Shown here piece after piece: positions 27,980-38,872 of a stretch of 64,000 bases of DNA. Source of the stretch: Pseudacidovorax sp. (GTDB taxonomy: Bacteria > Pseudomonadota > Gammaproteobacteria > Burkholderiales > Burkholderiaceae_C). The DNA lies in contig NZ_JAGOPN010000009.1 in the NCBI RefSeq assembly GCF_017991995.1, positions 62,001-126,000 on the forward strand, written 5' to 3'. The position numbers and the translations under genes were made by a program. Below the pieces are notes generated by a model, which worked only from the letters and a program-made list of their open reading frames with translations, searched no databases and was not told where the DNA came from. Positions within the stretch are counted from its first letter, which is position 1. Each line of letters begins with the position of its first letter.

Positions 27980-28806
27980 GCGAGACGCCGCCGCTGCTGC
28001 AGGTCCAAGGCCTGACCAAGCGCTTCGACGTGCCGGGCCGGGCGGCCCGCGTGGCCGTGGACGCGCTGGACTTCAGCCTCGGCGCCGGCGAGGCGTTGGG
28101 TCTGGTGGGCGAGTCCGGCTCGGGCAAGTCGACCACGGCGGCGCTGGTGGCCCGGCTCGCCGATGCCGACGCGGGCCGCATCCTGCTGCGCGGCACCGAC
28201 ATCGCCGCCGTGCCCGCACACTCCGCCGCCCGCGCGCCCTGGCGCCGCGAGATCCAGATGGTCTTCCAGGACCCGCTGGACAGCCTGGACCCCCGCGCCA
28301 CCGCGCGCGAAGCCATCGCCGACCCGCTGCGCCGGCTGCGCGGCCTGCGCGGCGCGGCGCTGGCCGCGGCGGTGCGCGATGCCGCCGACCGCAGCCAGAT
28401 CGCCTCGGCCCTGCTGGGCCGCCGGCCGCACGAGCTCTCCGGCGGCCAGGCCGCGCGCGTGGGCATCGCCCGGGCCATTGCGCCGGCGCCCGCGCTGCTG
28501 ATCCTGGACGAACCCACCAGCGCCCTCGACGTCTCGGTGCAGGTCGGCGTGCTGCAGCTGCTGGAGCAGCTGCGCCGCGACAGCGGCATGGCCTACCTCT
28601 TCATCTCGCACGACCTGCAGGTGGTGCGGCTGCTGTGCGAGCGGGTGCTGGTGATGCGCGAAGCCCGCATCGTGGAGCAGGGCCCCACCGAGCAGGTGCT
28701 GGCGCGGCCCGCCCATCCCTACACCGCGGCCCTGGCGGCGGCGCTGCCGAAGCTGCCGCTACTGCCGGAGCACGCGCCCGCGCACCGCGTATCGGCCGTC
28801 CCCTGA
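27973..28806 (+). CDS. DppF-type ABC transporter ATP-binding protein
   Basis: The 277-residue ATPase carries Walker A GESGSGKST, MVFQDPLDSLDPRATAREA, signature ELSGGQAARVGIARAI, Walker B LLILDEPTSALD and switch [14 protein letters not shown]. It lacks the usual long C-terminal oligopeptide extension and ends soon after HPYTAALAAALP, which makes it shorter than DppF (~330 residues). It is the last gene of the operon from 18500; the next promoter begins 41 bp later. Confidence 0.87.
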   Translation: MLSETPPLLQVQGLTKRFDVPGRAARVAVDALDFSLGAGEALGLVGESGSGKSTTAALVARLADADAGRILLRGTDIAAVPAHSAARAPWRREIQMVFQDPLDSLDPRATAREAIADPLRRLRGLRGAALAAAVRDAADRSQIASALLGRRPHELSGGQAARVGIARAIAPAPALLILDEPTSALDVSVQVGVLQLLEQLRRDSGMAYLFISHDLQVVRLLCERVLVMREARIVEQGPTEQVLARPAHPYTAALAAALPKLPLLPEHAPAHRVSAVP

Positions 28807-28847
28807 ACGACGCAGGCACGCCGGTGCCCGGCTCGTCCTTGCCGGCC

Positions 28848-28914
28848 TTATGCAGCGCCCGGCTATCGATGGACGCACAACTTCGTTCCCCGCCGCAGCC
28901 GCGCGCGCCATAGT
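28848..28914 (+). promoter_or_regulatory. Sulfur-regulon-type promoter of the 28992-38718 operon
   Basis: TTATGC at 28848-28853, TATCGA at 28864-28869 (where other sites have AGCAA), G at position 28, TTCGTT at 28882-28887, -35 TTCCCC (28886-28891), 17-bp spacer and -10 CATAGT (28909-28914). The flavoprotein start is 77 bp downstream. Confidence 0.62.
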
Positions 28915-28991
28915 CGCCGGCTGCCTGCGCTGGGCGATGTCCGCGCCGACCCCGGCGGACCTGCACCCGCGCCCTCTTCTGATCCACGCCC

Positions 28992-30248
28992 ATGAGCACT
29001 GCCGCGACTCTCTCGCCCCCTCCACGCACCGCCCCGGTCCCCAGCCCCCACCCCGCCCCGCTGGGCCGCGCCCAGCCGCCCGCACGCGACGTGGCCGAGC
29101 TCTTCGCCCGCGCGCAGGCCCTGCTTCCCGACATCGCCGAAGGCGCGGCCCAGCGCGAGCTGCGGCGCGAACTGCCCTTTGCGCTGGTGCGCCGCATCGC
29201 CGAGGCTGGGCTGCTGACCTTCCGCATTCCCGCGGCCTACGGCGGTCCCGGTGGATCGGTGCGCGACCTCACCCGCTTCCTGATCGACCTGGCGGCGGTG
29301 GACTCCAACATCGCGCAGGCGCTGCGGCCCAACTTCGGCTTCATCGAGAGCCTTCTTTCCGGCCAGGACGAGGCCGCCCGCAAGCGCTGGTTCGACCGGC
29401 TGCTGGCCGGTCACATCCTGGGCAACGGCGGGCTGGAGCGCGGCGGCGCGCACGGCGCCACAGCCGCGCGCATCCTGCCCGAGGGCGACCATTTCCGCGT
29501 CAACGGTACCAAGTACTACAGCACCGGCGCGCTGTTCGCCGACTGGATCACCTCGCTCGCGCTGGACGAGAACGGCAAGGAGACCGCCTTCATCGTGCCC
29601 CGCGAGCGCGCTGGCGTCGAGCTGATCGACGACTTCGACAGCAGCGGCCAGCGCCTGACGGCCAGCGGCACCACCCGCTTCGTGGACACCGAGGTCGCCG
29701 CCGAGGAGGTGCGCGCCAGCCACTTCGCGCGCGACCGCCGCAACCCCGTGACGCCGCTCTACCAGCTGGTGCTGGCAGCGGTGGAGGCCGGCATCGCCCG
29801 CAACGCCCTGGACGACGCGGTGCACTACGCGCGCCACCATGCGCGCCCCATCCGCCACAGCAGCGCACAGGCCTCGGTGGACGACCCCTATGTGCGCGAG
29901 GCCGTGGGCCAGATCGCGGCCCAGGCCTTCGCCGCGGAGGCGGTGGTGCTGCGCGGTGCCGAGGCGCTGGACGCGGCCTGGGCCGCGCAGCTGGACGACG
30001 CGGCACTCAACCGCGCCTCGGTAGAGATCGCCCAGGCGCAGCACTTCGCCGTGGAGGCGGCACTCAAGGCCGCGGAACTGGCCTTCGATGTCGGCGGCGC
30101 CTCGGCCGCCGACCGCCGCTTCAACCTCGACCGCCACTGGCGCAACGCACGCACGGTGGCCAACCACAACCCGCGCCAATGGAAGGCCGCGGCGGTGGGA
30201 GCCTGGCTCCTCAAGGGCGAAGCACCGCCGACCACCGGCCTGTTCTGA
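28992..30248 (+). CDS. Acyl-CoA-dehydrogenase-like flavin monooxygenase (SfnB/DszC family)
   Basis: The 418-residue flavoprotein has a Pro-rich N-terminal tail, then LLTFRIPAAYGGPGGSVRDL, FGFIESLLSGQDEAARKRWF, GTKYYSTGALFADWITSLAL, SSGQRLTASGTTRFVDTEV and the C-terminal LDRHWRNARTVANHNP motif (His ~392). It is closest by eye to the paralogue at 18500. It heads an operon of two binding proteins and a complete dipeptide-type importer, so it probably oxidises what that importer brings in. Its regulation is inferred from the promoter at 28848-28914. Confidence 0.83.
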   Translation: MSTAATLSPPPRTAPVPSPHPAPLGRAQPPARDVAELFARAQALLPDIAEGAAQRELRRELPFALVRRIAEAGLLTFRIPAAYGGPGGSVRDLTRFLIDLAAVDSNIAQALRPNFGFIESLLSGQDEAARKRWFDRLLAGHILGNGGLERGGAHGATAARILPEGDHFRVNGTKYYSTGALFADWITSLALDENGKETAFIVPRERAGVELIDDFDSSGQRLTASGTTRFVDTEVAAEEVRASHFARDRRNPVTPLYQLVLAAVEAGIARNALDDAVHYARHHARPIRHSSAQASVDDPYVREAVGQIAAQAFAAEAVVLRGAEALDAAWAAQLDDAALNRASVEIAQAQHFAVEAALKAAELAFDVGGASAADRRFNLDRHWRNARTVANHNPRQWKAAAVGAWLLKGEAPPTTGLF

Positions 30249-30340
30249 GGACAGCCCCCGCGCAGCGCCGCACACACCCAGCCGCCCCGCCCATCGGCGC
30301 GCGGGCATTCATCCAGACACCATCCGTTCTTTACGCTTCC

Positions 30341-31954
30341 ATGTCCTCTCCCCTTTCCTCGCGCCGCCGCACCCTGCTGCAGGGCGGCCTTGCGCTGGGC
30401 GCACTGCCGCTGGCCGCGCCCTGGGCCGCAGCCCAGACCGGCGCCACGCCGAAGCGCGGCGGCACGCCGTCGATTTCGCTGGCGCCCGAGCCGCAGATCA
30501 TCTCCGCCGCCTTCCTCACCACCATGCAGACCACCATGGTGGCCGGCAAGATCAGCGAGGGGCTGGTCTGGTTCGACGACAAGCTGCAGCCGCAGCCCGA
30601 GCTGGCCGAATCCTGGTCCTTCGCGCCCGACGGCCTGTCGCTCACGCTGAACCTGCGCCGCGGCGTGAAGTGGCATGACGGCCAGCCCTTCACCTCCGCC
30701 GACGTGGCCTTCTCGCTGCTGAACGTGTGGCAGAAGTTCCACCCGGGCGGACGCTTGGCCTATGCCTCGGTGACGGCCGTCGACACGCCCGATGCACACA
30801 CGGCGGTGCTGCGCTTCTCGCGTCCCACGCCCTACCTGCTGAGCTTCATGAACGTGTACGGCGCCCAGGTGCTGCCGCGCCACATCTACGAAGGCACCGA
30901 CCTGCAGAAGAACCCGGCCAACAACGCGCCCATCGGCACCGGCCCCTTCCGCTTCAAGGAATGGGTCAAGGGCAGCCACATCGCGCTGGAGCGCAATCCC
31001 GACTACTGGAAGCCCGGTCTGCCCTACCTGGACGGCGTCGTGTTCCGCTTCATCCCCGAGGCGGCGGCGCGCAGCGTGGTGCTGGCCAGCGGCGAGGTGC
31101 AGGTGGCGCTGGCTTCCAACATCCCGGTGTCCAACCTGAACCAGTTCTCCGATGCGAAGAAGTGGCGCATCAACACCACCGACGGCAACTACCTGGCGTC
31201 GATCAAGCTGATCCAGGTGAACACCCGCCGGCCGGCGCTGGCCGACCGCCGCGTGCGCCAGGCCCTGCTGTATGCGCTGGACCGCGAGGCGCTGCTGCGG
31301 GTGGTGTTCCGCGGCATCGGCCGCGTGGCGACCAGCCCCATCCCCTCCACCGTGCCGGCCTTCCACAGCAAGTCGGGTCGGCAGTACCGCCACGACCCGA
31401 AGCAGGCCGAGGCGCTGCTGGATGCGGCCGGCTTTGCGCGCAAGGGCAGCGCGCCGCGTCTGTCGCTCAACCTCGACCTGGGCGCCGGCTCGCTGGAGGA
31501 CGTGCGCACGGCCGAGTTCTTCAAGCAGTCGCTGGCGCGTGTGGGCGTGGACGTGACACTGCGCGTCTCGGACGCCGGGGTCTACCTCAAGCGCGTGTTC
31601 GGCGACGCCGACTTCGACCTCTTCCTCACCAGCCTGCACAACCTGCCGGACCCCACGCTGGGCGTACAGCGCTGGTACTGGAGCAAGAACATCGCCAAGG
31701 GCGTGCCCTGGAGCAACGGCTCGGGCTATGCCAACCCGGAGCTGGACCGCCTGATGGAGGCCGCCTCGGTCGAGGCCGATCCGGCCAAGCGCCGCGCGCT
31801 CATCGACCAGTGGCAGGTCTTCGTGCAGGAGGAGGTGCCCATCCTCGACCTGATCGAGATCGACTGGACCACCGTGTCGAGCACGCGCTTCCACAAGAAG
31901 ACGCCGCAGGGCGATGGCCTCTATGCCTCCCTGGCTGACGCATGGCTGGAGTGA
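30341..31954 (+). CDS. Peptide-type ABC transporter substrate-binding protein (SBP_bac_5), first of pair
   Basis: The 537-residue exported protein has a Tat-like leader (SSRRRTLLQGGLALGALPLA) cleaved near AAAQTG. SBP_bac_5 landmarks are LRRGVKWHDGQPFTSADVAF, NNAPIGTGPFRFKEWVKGSH, VNTRRPALADRRVRQALLYA and LHNLPDPTLGVQRWYWSKNI. It is clearly a paralogue of the next gene (shared HIYEGTD, NNAPIGTGPF, NGSGY). The start at 30341 follows a 92-bp gap after the flavoprotein. Confidence 0.87.
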   Translation: MSSPLSSRRRTLLQGGLALGALPLAAPWAAAQTGATPKRGGTPSISLAPEPQIISAAFLTTMQTTMVAGKISEGLVWFDDKLQPQPELAESWSFAPDGLSLTLNLRRGVKWHDGQPFTSADVAFSLLNVWQKFHPGGRLAYASVTAVDTPDAHTAVLRFSRPTPYLLSFMNVYGAQVLPRHIYEGTDLQKNPANNAPIGTGPFRFKEWVKGSHIALERNPDYWKPGLPYLDGVVFRFIPEAAARSVVLASGEVQVALASNIPVSNLNQFSDAKKWRINTTDGNYLASIKLIQVNTRRPALADRRVRQALLYALDREALLRVVFRGIGRVATSPIPSTVPAFHSKSGRQYRHDPKQAEALLDAAGFARKGSAPRLSLNLDLGAGSLEDVRTAEFFKQSLARVGVDVTLRVSDAGVYLKRVFGDADFDLFLTSLHNLPDPTLGVQRWYWSKNIAKGVPWSNGSGYANPELDRLMEAASVEADPAKRRALIDQWQVFVQEEVPILDLIEIDWTTVSSTRFHKKTPQGDGLYASLADAWLE

Positions 31955-31956
31955 GG

Positions 31957-32086
31957 CACCCCCCATGCCGCTTCGCGGCTCCCCCCCTCTCTGTCGCCTT
32001 CGGCTCGGAGGGGGGCGCACCCAGAGGCCTGGCAAAGCCAGTTCCTCGGGTGCCCTGGCATGGCCTGCTCCGCGGCCATTCGATCC
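31957..32086 (+). repeat. Dispersed intergenic repeat, copy 2
   Basis: About 130 bp closely matching 20643-20771, with the same ends and the same C-run/G-run hairpin. It starts 2 bp after the first binding-protein stop and ends 38 bp before the second binding-protein start, so it separates two genes of one operon as copy 1 does. Confidence 0.75.
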
Positions 32087-32124
32087 TCTTCCGGCGCATC
32101 GCGCGCCTGTGACCCAACATCACC

Positions 32125-33756
32125 ATGAACCGACGCGACCTGATCACCTCCGCCGGCGCCCTGGGCGCCTTGTTCTCGCTCGACTTCGCGCTGGCGCCGA
32201 CGGCCTATGCCCAGACCGTGGGCAAGACGCCCGTGCGCGGCGGCGTGCTCAACGTGGCCGTGGCGCCCGAGCCCACGCAGCTCACCTCGGCCAACCTCAC
32301 CACCATGAACGTGGGCATGGTCTCCAGCAAGGTGCTGGAGGGTCTGGTGAGCTATGACCTGGACCTCAAGCCGGTGCCGGCGCTGGCCGAGTCCTGGCAG
32401 GTCGCGCCGGATGGCCTGGCGCTCACCTTCCGCCTGCGGTCCAACGTCAAGTGGCATGACGGCAAGCCCTTCACCTCGGCCGACGTGGCATGGACGCTGG
32501 AAGAGGTATGGCGCAAGCTGCATCCCTTCGGCCGCGCCGCCTTCGCCAACGTGGAGAAGGTGGAGACGCCGGACAAGCTCACCGTGGTGATCCGGCTGTC
32601 CTCGCCGGCGCCCTACATCCTCAACTACATCAACACCTACGGCGCGCAGATCCTGCCGAAGCACATCTACGAAGGGACGGATGTGCTCAAGAACCCCGCC
32701 AACAACGCGCCCATCGGCACCGGCCCCTTCGTCTTCAAGGAATGGGTGCGCGGCAGCCATGTGCGGCTGGAGCGCAACCCCGATTACTGGGGCCGCGGCC
32801 CGGGCGGCGAGCGCCAGCCCTACCTGGACGGCCTGCTCATCAAGTTCATTCCCGATTCGGCCGCACGCACCGTGGCCATCGAGGCCGGCGAGGTCGACGT
32901 GGCCCCGGGCTCGATCGTGCCGCTGACCAACCTCAACCGCTTCGCCGACAAGAAGAAGTACACGATCAACCTGGACGACGGCCGCTACCTCTCGACCATC
33001 TTCCTGCTGCAGTTCAACGTGCGCCGGCCGCAGTTCCAGGACAAGCGGGTGCGGCAGGCCTTCGCCCATGCCATCGACAAGAACGCGCTGCTCAAGGTGG
33101 TGTTCCTGGGCTACGGCAAGGCCGCGACGGGCCCGATCCCGTCCTCGGTCGTCAACTACTACAGCGACGACGTGCGCAAGTACCCCTACGACCCCAAGCG
33201 GGCCGAGGCGCTGCTGGAGGAGGCCGGCTTCAGGAAGGGTGCCGACGGAAAGCGCCTGAAGGTCACGCTGGACTACGACGGCTCGGGCGGGCCCATCGGC
33301 TCGCGCTCGTCCGAGTTCCTCAAGCAGTCGCTGGCGCGCGTCGGCGTGGACCTGGAACTGCGCTCGGGCGACACGGCCACCTACCTGCGCCGCATCTTCA
33401 CCGACCAGGACTACGACCTGATGACCTCCAGCCTGCACCGCCTGCCCGACCCCACGCTGGGCGTGCAGCGGCTGTACTGGACCAAGAACATCGTCAAGGG
33501 CGCGCCCTGGACCAACGGCTCGGGCTATTCCAACCCGGTGCTCGACAAGGTGATGGAAGCCGCCGCCGCCGAACCCGACGAGACCAGGCGCAAGGCACTC
33601 ATCAAGCAGTGGCAGCAGATCGTGCAGGAGGACGTGCCGCTGATCGAGCTGATCGAGCAGACCTGGGTCACCGTCTCCACCGCCCGCCTGCGCAAGCAGG
33701 CGCTGCAGGGCGACGGGCTGTTCGCGTCCTACGCCGACGCCTGGCTGGAGAAATGA
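32125..33756 (+). CDS. Peptide-type ABC transporter substrate-binding protein (SBP_bac_5), second of pair
   Basis: The 543-residue exported protein has a Tat-like leader (MNRRDLITSAGALGALFSLD) ending near AYAQT. It shares the landmarks of its neighbour: LRSNVKWHDGKPFTSADVAW, HIYEGTDVLKNPANNAPIGT, FNVRRPQFQDKRVRQAFAHA and LPDPTLGVQRLYWTKN. Having two binding proteins for one permease set suggests two related ligands. Its stop overlaps the DppB-type permease (ATGA). Confidence 0.88.
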   Translation: MNRRDLITSAGALGALFSLDFALAPTAYAQTVGKTPVRGGVLNVAVAPEPTQLTSANLTTMNVGMVSSKVLEGLVSYDLDLKPVPALAESWQVAPDGLALTFRLRSNVKWHDGKPFTSADVAWTLEEVWRKLHPFGRAAFANVEKVETPDKLTVVIRLSSPAPYILNYINTYGAQILPKHIYEGTDVLKNPANNAPIGTGPFVFKEWVRGSHVRLERNPDYWGRGPGGERQPYLDGLLIKFIPDSAARTVAIEAGEVDVAPGSIVPLTNLNRFADKKKYTINLDDGRYLSTIFLLQFNVRRPQFQDKRVRQAFAHAIDKNALLKVVFLGYGKAATGPIPSSVVNYYSDDVRKYPYDPKRAEALLEEAGFRKGADGKRLKVTLDYDGSGGPIGSRSSEFLKQSLARVGVDLELRSGDTATYLRRIFTDQDYDLMTSSLHRLPDPTLGVQRLYWTKNIVKGAPWTNGSGYSNPVLDKVMEAAAAEPDETRRKALIKQWQQIVQEDVPLIELIEQTWVTVSTARLRKQALQGDGLFASYADAWLEK

Positions 33757-34751
33757 GGGCGCTTCCCTTCCTGCGCTTCCTGCGCCGCCGGCTGCTGCTG
33801 GCGGTGCCGGTGGTGGTGGGCATCGCGCTGCTGAACTTCCTGATCCTGCAGGCCGCGCCCGGCGACGTGGTGGACGTGATGGCCGGCGAGGCCGGCGCGG
33901 CCACGCCCGAGTACATGGCGCAGTTGCGCCAGAGCTTCGGCCTGGACCAGCCGCTGGCCGTGCAGTTCTGGCACTACATGGTCCGGCTCGCGACGCTGGA
34001 CCTGGGCTGGTCCTTCCGCCAGAACCTGCCGGTGTTCGACCTGATCGCCGAGCGCATTCCGGCCACGCTGCTGCTGATGGGCGCGGCCATCGCCGTCGCG
34101 CTGCTGCTCGGCGTGGTGTTGGGCGTGCTCTCGGCCCTGCGCGTGCATGGCTGGCTGGACGATGCGATCTCGGTGCTGGTGCTGGTGAGCTATGCCATGC
34201 CCACCTTCTGGCTCGGGCTGATGGCCATCGTCATGTTCTCGGCGCGGCTGGGCTGGCTGCCCTCGGGCGGCATGGTCGACCTGGGCGTGCGCCACGAAGG
34301 GCTGGCCCTGGCCTGGGACGTGGCACGCCATGCCCTCATGCCGGCGCTCACGCTGTCCACCTTCTACCTGGCGGTCTACACCAAGCTCGTGCGCACGGCC
34401 ATGCTGGAGCTCTACGGCGCCGACTTCATCCGCACCGCCCGGGCCAAGGGCGCGGGCGAATGGCGCATCAACCTGGCCCATGCGCTGCGCAACGCGCTGC
34501 TGCCGCTGGTCACCATGGTGGGCTACCAGGTGGCCTCGCTGCTGTCGGGCGCGGTGCTGGTGGAATCGGTCTTCAACTGGCCGGGCATCGGCAGGCTCGC
34601 CTTCGAGGCAGTGATGGCCCGCGACTTCAACCTGCTGCTGGGCATCCTGCTGCTCAGCTCCATCCTGGTGACGCTGATCAACGTGGGGGTGGACCTGCTC
34701 TACGCCTGGCTGGACCCGCGGGTGCAGCTCGCCGGCGGGAGGCCCGCATGA
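33753..34751 (+). CDS. DppB-type ABC transporter permease
   Basis: The 332-residue permease shows the family order: N-terminal helix ending ILQAAPGDVVDVMAG, FGLDQPLAVQFWHYMVRLAT, about six membrane helices, coupling loop GADFIRTARAKGAGEWRINL and the late AVLVESVFNWPGIGRLAFEA. ATGA overlaps on both sides place it firmly in the operon from 28992. Confidence 0.9.
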   Translation: MRALPFLRFLRRRLLLAVPVVVGIALLNFLILQAAPGDVVDVMAGEAGAATPEYMAQLRQSFGLDQPLAVQFWHYMVRLATLDLGWSFRQNLPVFDLIAERIPATLLLMGAAIAVALLLGVVLGVLSALRVHGWLDDAISVLVLVSYAMPTFWLGLMAIVMFSARLGWLPSGGMVDLGVRHEGLALAWDVARHALMPALTLSTFYLAVYTKLVRTAMLELYGADFIRTARAKGAGEWRINLAHALRNALLPLVTMVGYQVASLLSGAVLVESVFNWPGIGRLAFEAVMARDFNLLLGILLLSSILVTLINVGVDLLYAWLDPRVQLAGGRPA

Positions 34752-35647
34752 CCGCCGCCGCCTCGCTGCTGCGCCGCCTGCGCCCCGCGCCGCGCACGGG
34801 TGCCGCCGCGCTGCAGCCCTCCTTCGCACGGCGGGTGCTGCACAGCCGTGCATCGGTGCTGGGACTTGTGCTGCTGCTGCTCGTGGTCGCGGCCGGCACG
34901 CTGGGCCGGCTGTGGTTCCCCGGCGATCCCTGGGAGATGAGCGGCCCGCCCATGCTGTGGCCGGGCGAGGACCGCGCCTTCCCGCTGGGCACCGACTTCA
35001 TGGGCCGCGACCTGGCCACCGGCCTCGTCGCCGGTGCCGGCGTCTCGCTGCTGATCGGGCTGGTCAGCACGCTGCTGTCGGCCACCCTGGGGGTGGCGAT
35101 CGGTGCGCTGGCCGGCTACTTCCGCGGCGGCGTCGATGCGGTGCTGCTGCGGCTGATCGAGCTGTTCCAGACCGTGCCCAGCTTCGTGCTGGCCGTGGTG
35201 CTGGTGTCGCTGTTCAAGCCCTCGGTGGCCACGGCCGTGTTCGCCATCGGCATCGTCTCGTGGCCGCCCACGGCGCGGCTGGTGCGCTCCGAGTTCCTGC
35301 AGCTGCGCGAACGCGAGTTCGTGCTGGCCGGCCGCACGCTCGGCATGGGCCACGCCCGGCTGATCCTCACCCAGATCCTGCCCAACGCGCTGCCGCCGGT
35401 GGTGGTGGTCTCCACGCTCTCGGTGGCCCATGCCATCCAGACCGAGGCCGCCCTCGCCTTCCTGGGCCTGGGCGACCCCAACGTGATGAGCTGGGGCACG
35501 CTGATCGGCATCGGCCGCGAGCAGGTGGTGGACGCCTGGTACATCTGCGGCCTGCCGGGCCTGGCCATCATCGTCACGGTGCTGGGCTTCAGCCTGCTGG
35601 GCGAAGGCCTGAACGACGCGCTCAACCCCCACCTGCGCAAGAGATAA
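34748..35647 (+). CDS. DppC-type ABC transporter permease
   Basis: The 299-residue permease has the N-terminal helix LGLVLLLLVVAAGTLGRLWF, then RAFPLGTDFMGRDLATGLVA, about six membrane segments, coupling loop REFVLAGRTLGMGHARLILT and EAALAFLGLGDPNVMSWG. It partners the DppB-type gene and is followed after 3 bp by the first ATPase. Confidence 0.9.
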   Translation: MTAAASLLRRLRPAPRTGAAALQPSFARRVLHSRASVLGLVLLLLVVAAGTLGRLWFPGDPWEMSGPPMLWPGEDRAFPLGTDFMGRDLATGLVAGAGVSLLIGLVSTLLSATLGVAIGALAGYFRGGVDAVLLRLIELFQTVPSFVLAVVLVSLFKPSVATAVFAIGIVSWPPTARLVRSEFLQLREREFVLAGRTLGMGHARLILTQILPNALPPVVVVSTLSVAHAIQTEAALAFLGLGDPNVMSWGTLIGIGREQVVDAWYICGLPGLAIIVTVLGFSLLGEGLNDALNPHLRKR

Positions 35648-35650
35648 GCC

Positions 35651-37629
<1,979 letters not shown>

Positions 37630-37677
37630 GGCACAGCCCTCGCGCCGTGCCGCCCTTGTTCTTAGACCCGCCCGACC

Positions 37678-38718
37678 ATGACCTACCTCGCCAAGCCCGA
37701 CCGCTACGAACGCATCCCCTACCGCCGGGTGGGCCGCAGCGGCCTCGTCCTGCCCGCCCTGTCCCTGGGCCTGTGGCACAACTTCGGCGACAGCACGCCG
37801 CTCACGCTGCAGCGAGCGCTGCTGCACACCGCCTTCGACCTGGGCATCACCCACTTCGACCTGGCCAACAACTACGGCCCGCCCTACGGCAGCGCCGAGA
37901 TCAACTTCGGGCGGCTGCTGCGTGAGGACTTCAAGGCCCACCGCGACGAGCTCGTCATCTCCACCAAGGCCGGGTGGGACATGTGGCCGGGGCCCTATGG
38001 CCGTGGGGGCGGCTCGCGCAAGCATGTGCTCGCCAGCCTCGACCAGAGCCTGCAGCGCCTGGGGCTGGACCATGTGGACATCTTCTATTCGCACCGCTTC
38101 GATGCCGATACGCCGCTGGAAGAAACGGCGGGTGCGCTCGCCCAGGCCGTGCGCCAGGGCAAGGCGCTCTACGTGGGCATCTCGTCGTACTCCGCCCGCA
38201 AGACGCGCGAGATCGCGGACCTGCTGGCGGCGTGGAAGGTGCCGCTGCTGATCCACCAGCCGGCCTACAACCTGTTCAATCGCTGGATCGAGCCGGAGCT
38301 TCTGACGACCACCGAAGCCCTGGGCGCGGGCGTCATCGCCTTCACGCCGCTGGCCCAGGGCCTGCTGACGGACAAGTACCTGGACGGCGCGGCGGCCGAT
38401 GCGCGCATCCACCGGCCCGGCGGCGGCTCGCTCAAGGCGGAGCACCTTTCCGAGGCCAACCTCGCGCGGGCGCGGGCGCTGCGCGAGATCGCCCGCCAGC
38501 GCGGGCAGAGCCTGGCGCAGCTCGCGCTGGCCTGGACGCTGCGGGATCCGCGGGTGAGCTCGGCGCTCGTCGGCGCCAGCCGGCCCGAGCAGCTGGTCGA
38601 GAACGTGCAAGCGCTGCAGCGGCTCGACTTCCAGCCCGAGGAGCTGGCCGAGATCGACCGTCACGCGGTGGACGGCGGCATCGACCTGTGGCGCAGGCCT
38701 GCGACGGACTGGCAGTAA
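37678..38718 (+). CDS. Aldo-keto reductase, YghZ/Gpr-like
   Basis: The 346-residue TIM-barrel NADP(H) oxidoreductase keeps the aldo-keto reductase tetrad D61, Y66, K97 and H139 ([21 protein letters not shown]). It has the WDMWPGPYG insertion and [11 protein letters not shown] of the L-glyceraldehyde-3-phosphate reductase (YghZ) group, and a late [20 protein letters not shown]. It reduces small aldehydes or ketones in the cytosol. It follows the ABC ATPase by 48 bp, so it may reduce an aldehyde released by oxygenation of the imported compound (inference). Confidence 0.87.
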   Translation: MTYLAKPDRYERIPYRRVGRSGLVLPALSLGLWHNFGDSTPLTLQRALLHTAFDLGITHFDLANNYGPPYGSAEINFGRLLREDFKAHRDELVISTKAGWDMWPGPYGRGGGSRKHVLASLDQSLQRLGLDHVDIFYSHRFDADTPLEETAGALAQAVRQGKALYVGISSYSARKTREIADLLAAWKVPLLIHQPAYNLFNRWIEPELLTTTEALGAGVIAFTPLAQGLLTDKYLDGAAADARIHRPGGGSLKAEHLSEANLARARALREIARQRGQSLAQLALAWTLRDPRVSSALVGASRPEQLVENVQALQRLDFQPEELAEIDRHAVDGGIDLWRRPATDWQ

Positions 38719-38766
38719 GGACGGGCATGCGCGGTGCCGCAAGGGCGTCGCAACTGCAGGCCCTGG

Positions 38767-38833
38767 ACATGCGGACACCGGATATCGACATGCGCCATGC
38801 TTCGTTGTGGTGCAGCGGCTGGCCCGGCACAGT
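38767..38833 (+). promoter_or_regulatory. Sulfur-regulon-type promoter of the third metQ-type gene
   Basis: ACATGCG at 38767-38773, TATCGA at 38783-38788 (as in the 28848 promoter), G at position 28, TTCGTT at 38801-38806, -35 TTGTGG (38805-38810), 17-bp spacer and -10 CACAGT (38828-38833). The gene start is 39 bp further on. Confidence 0.58.
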
Positions 38834-38872
38834 GGCGACCCCGTGTTCGCACACTCTGCTTTCCACTGCTTC

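Noticed and set aside
20643-32086. Dispersed repeats as ends of a composite transposon
   Set aside because: The copies are in direct orientation around ordinary operon genes, with no transposase and no visible target duplication.
37630-37677. Separate regulon promoter before the aldo-keto reductase
   Set aside because: CCTTGTTCTTAGACC resembles parts of the motif, but the fixed-spacing TTCGTT and -10 boxes are missing and the gap is only 48 bp.
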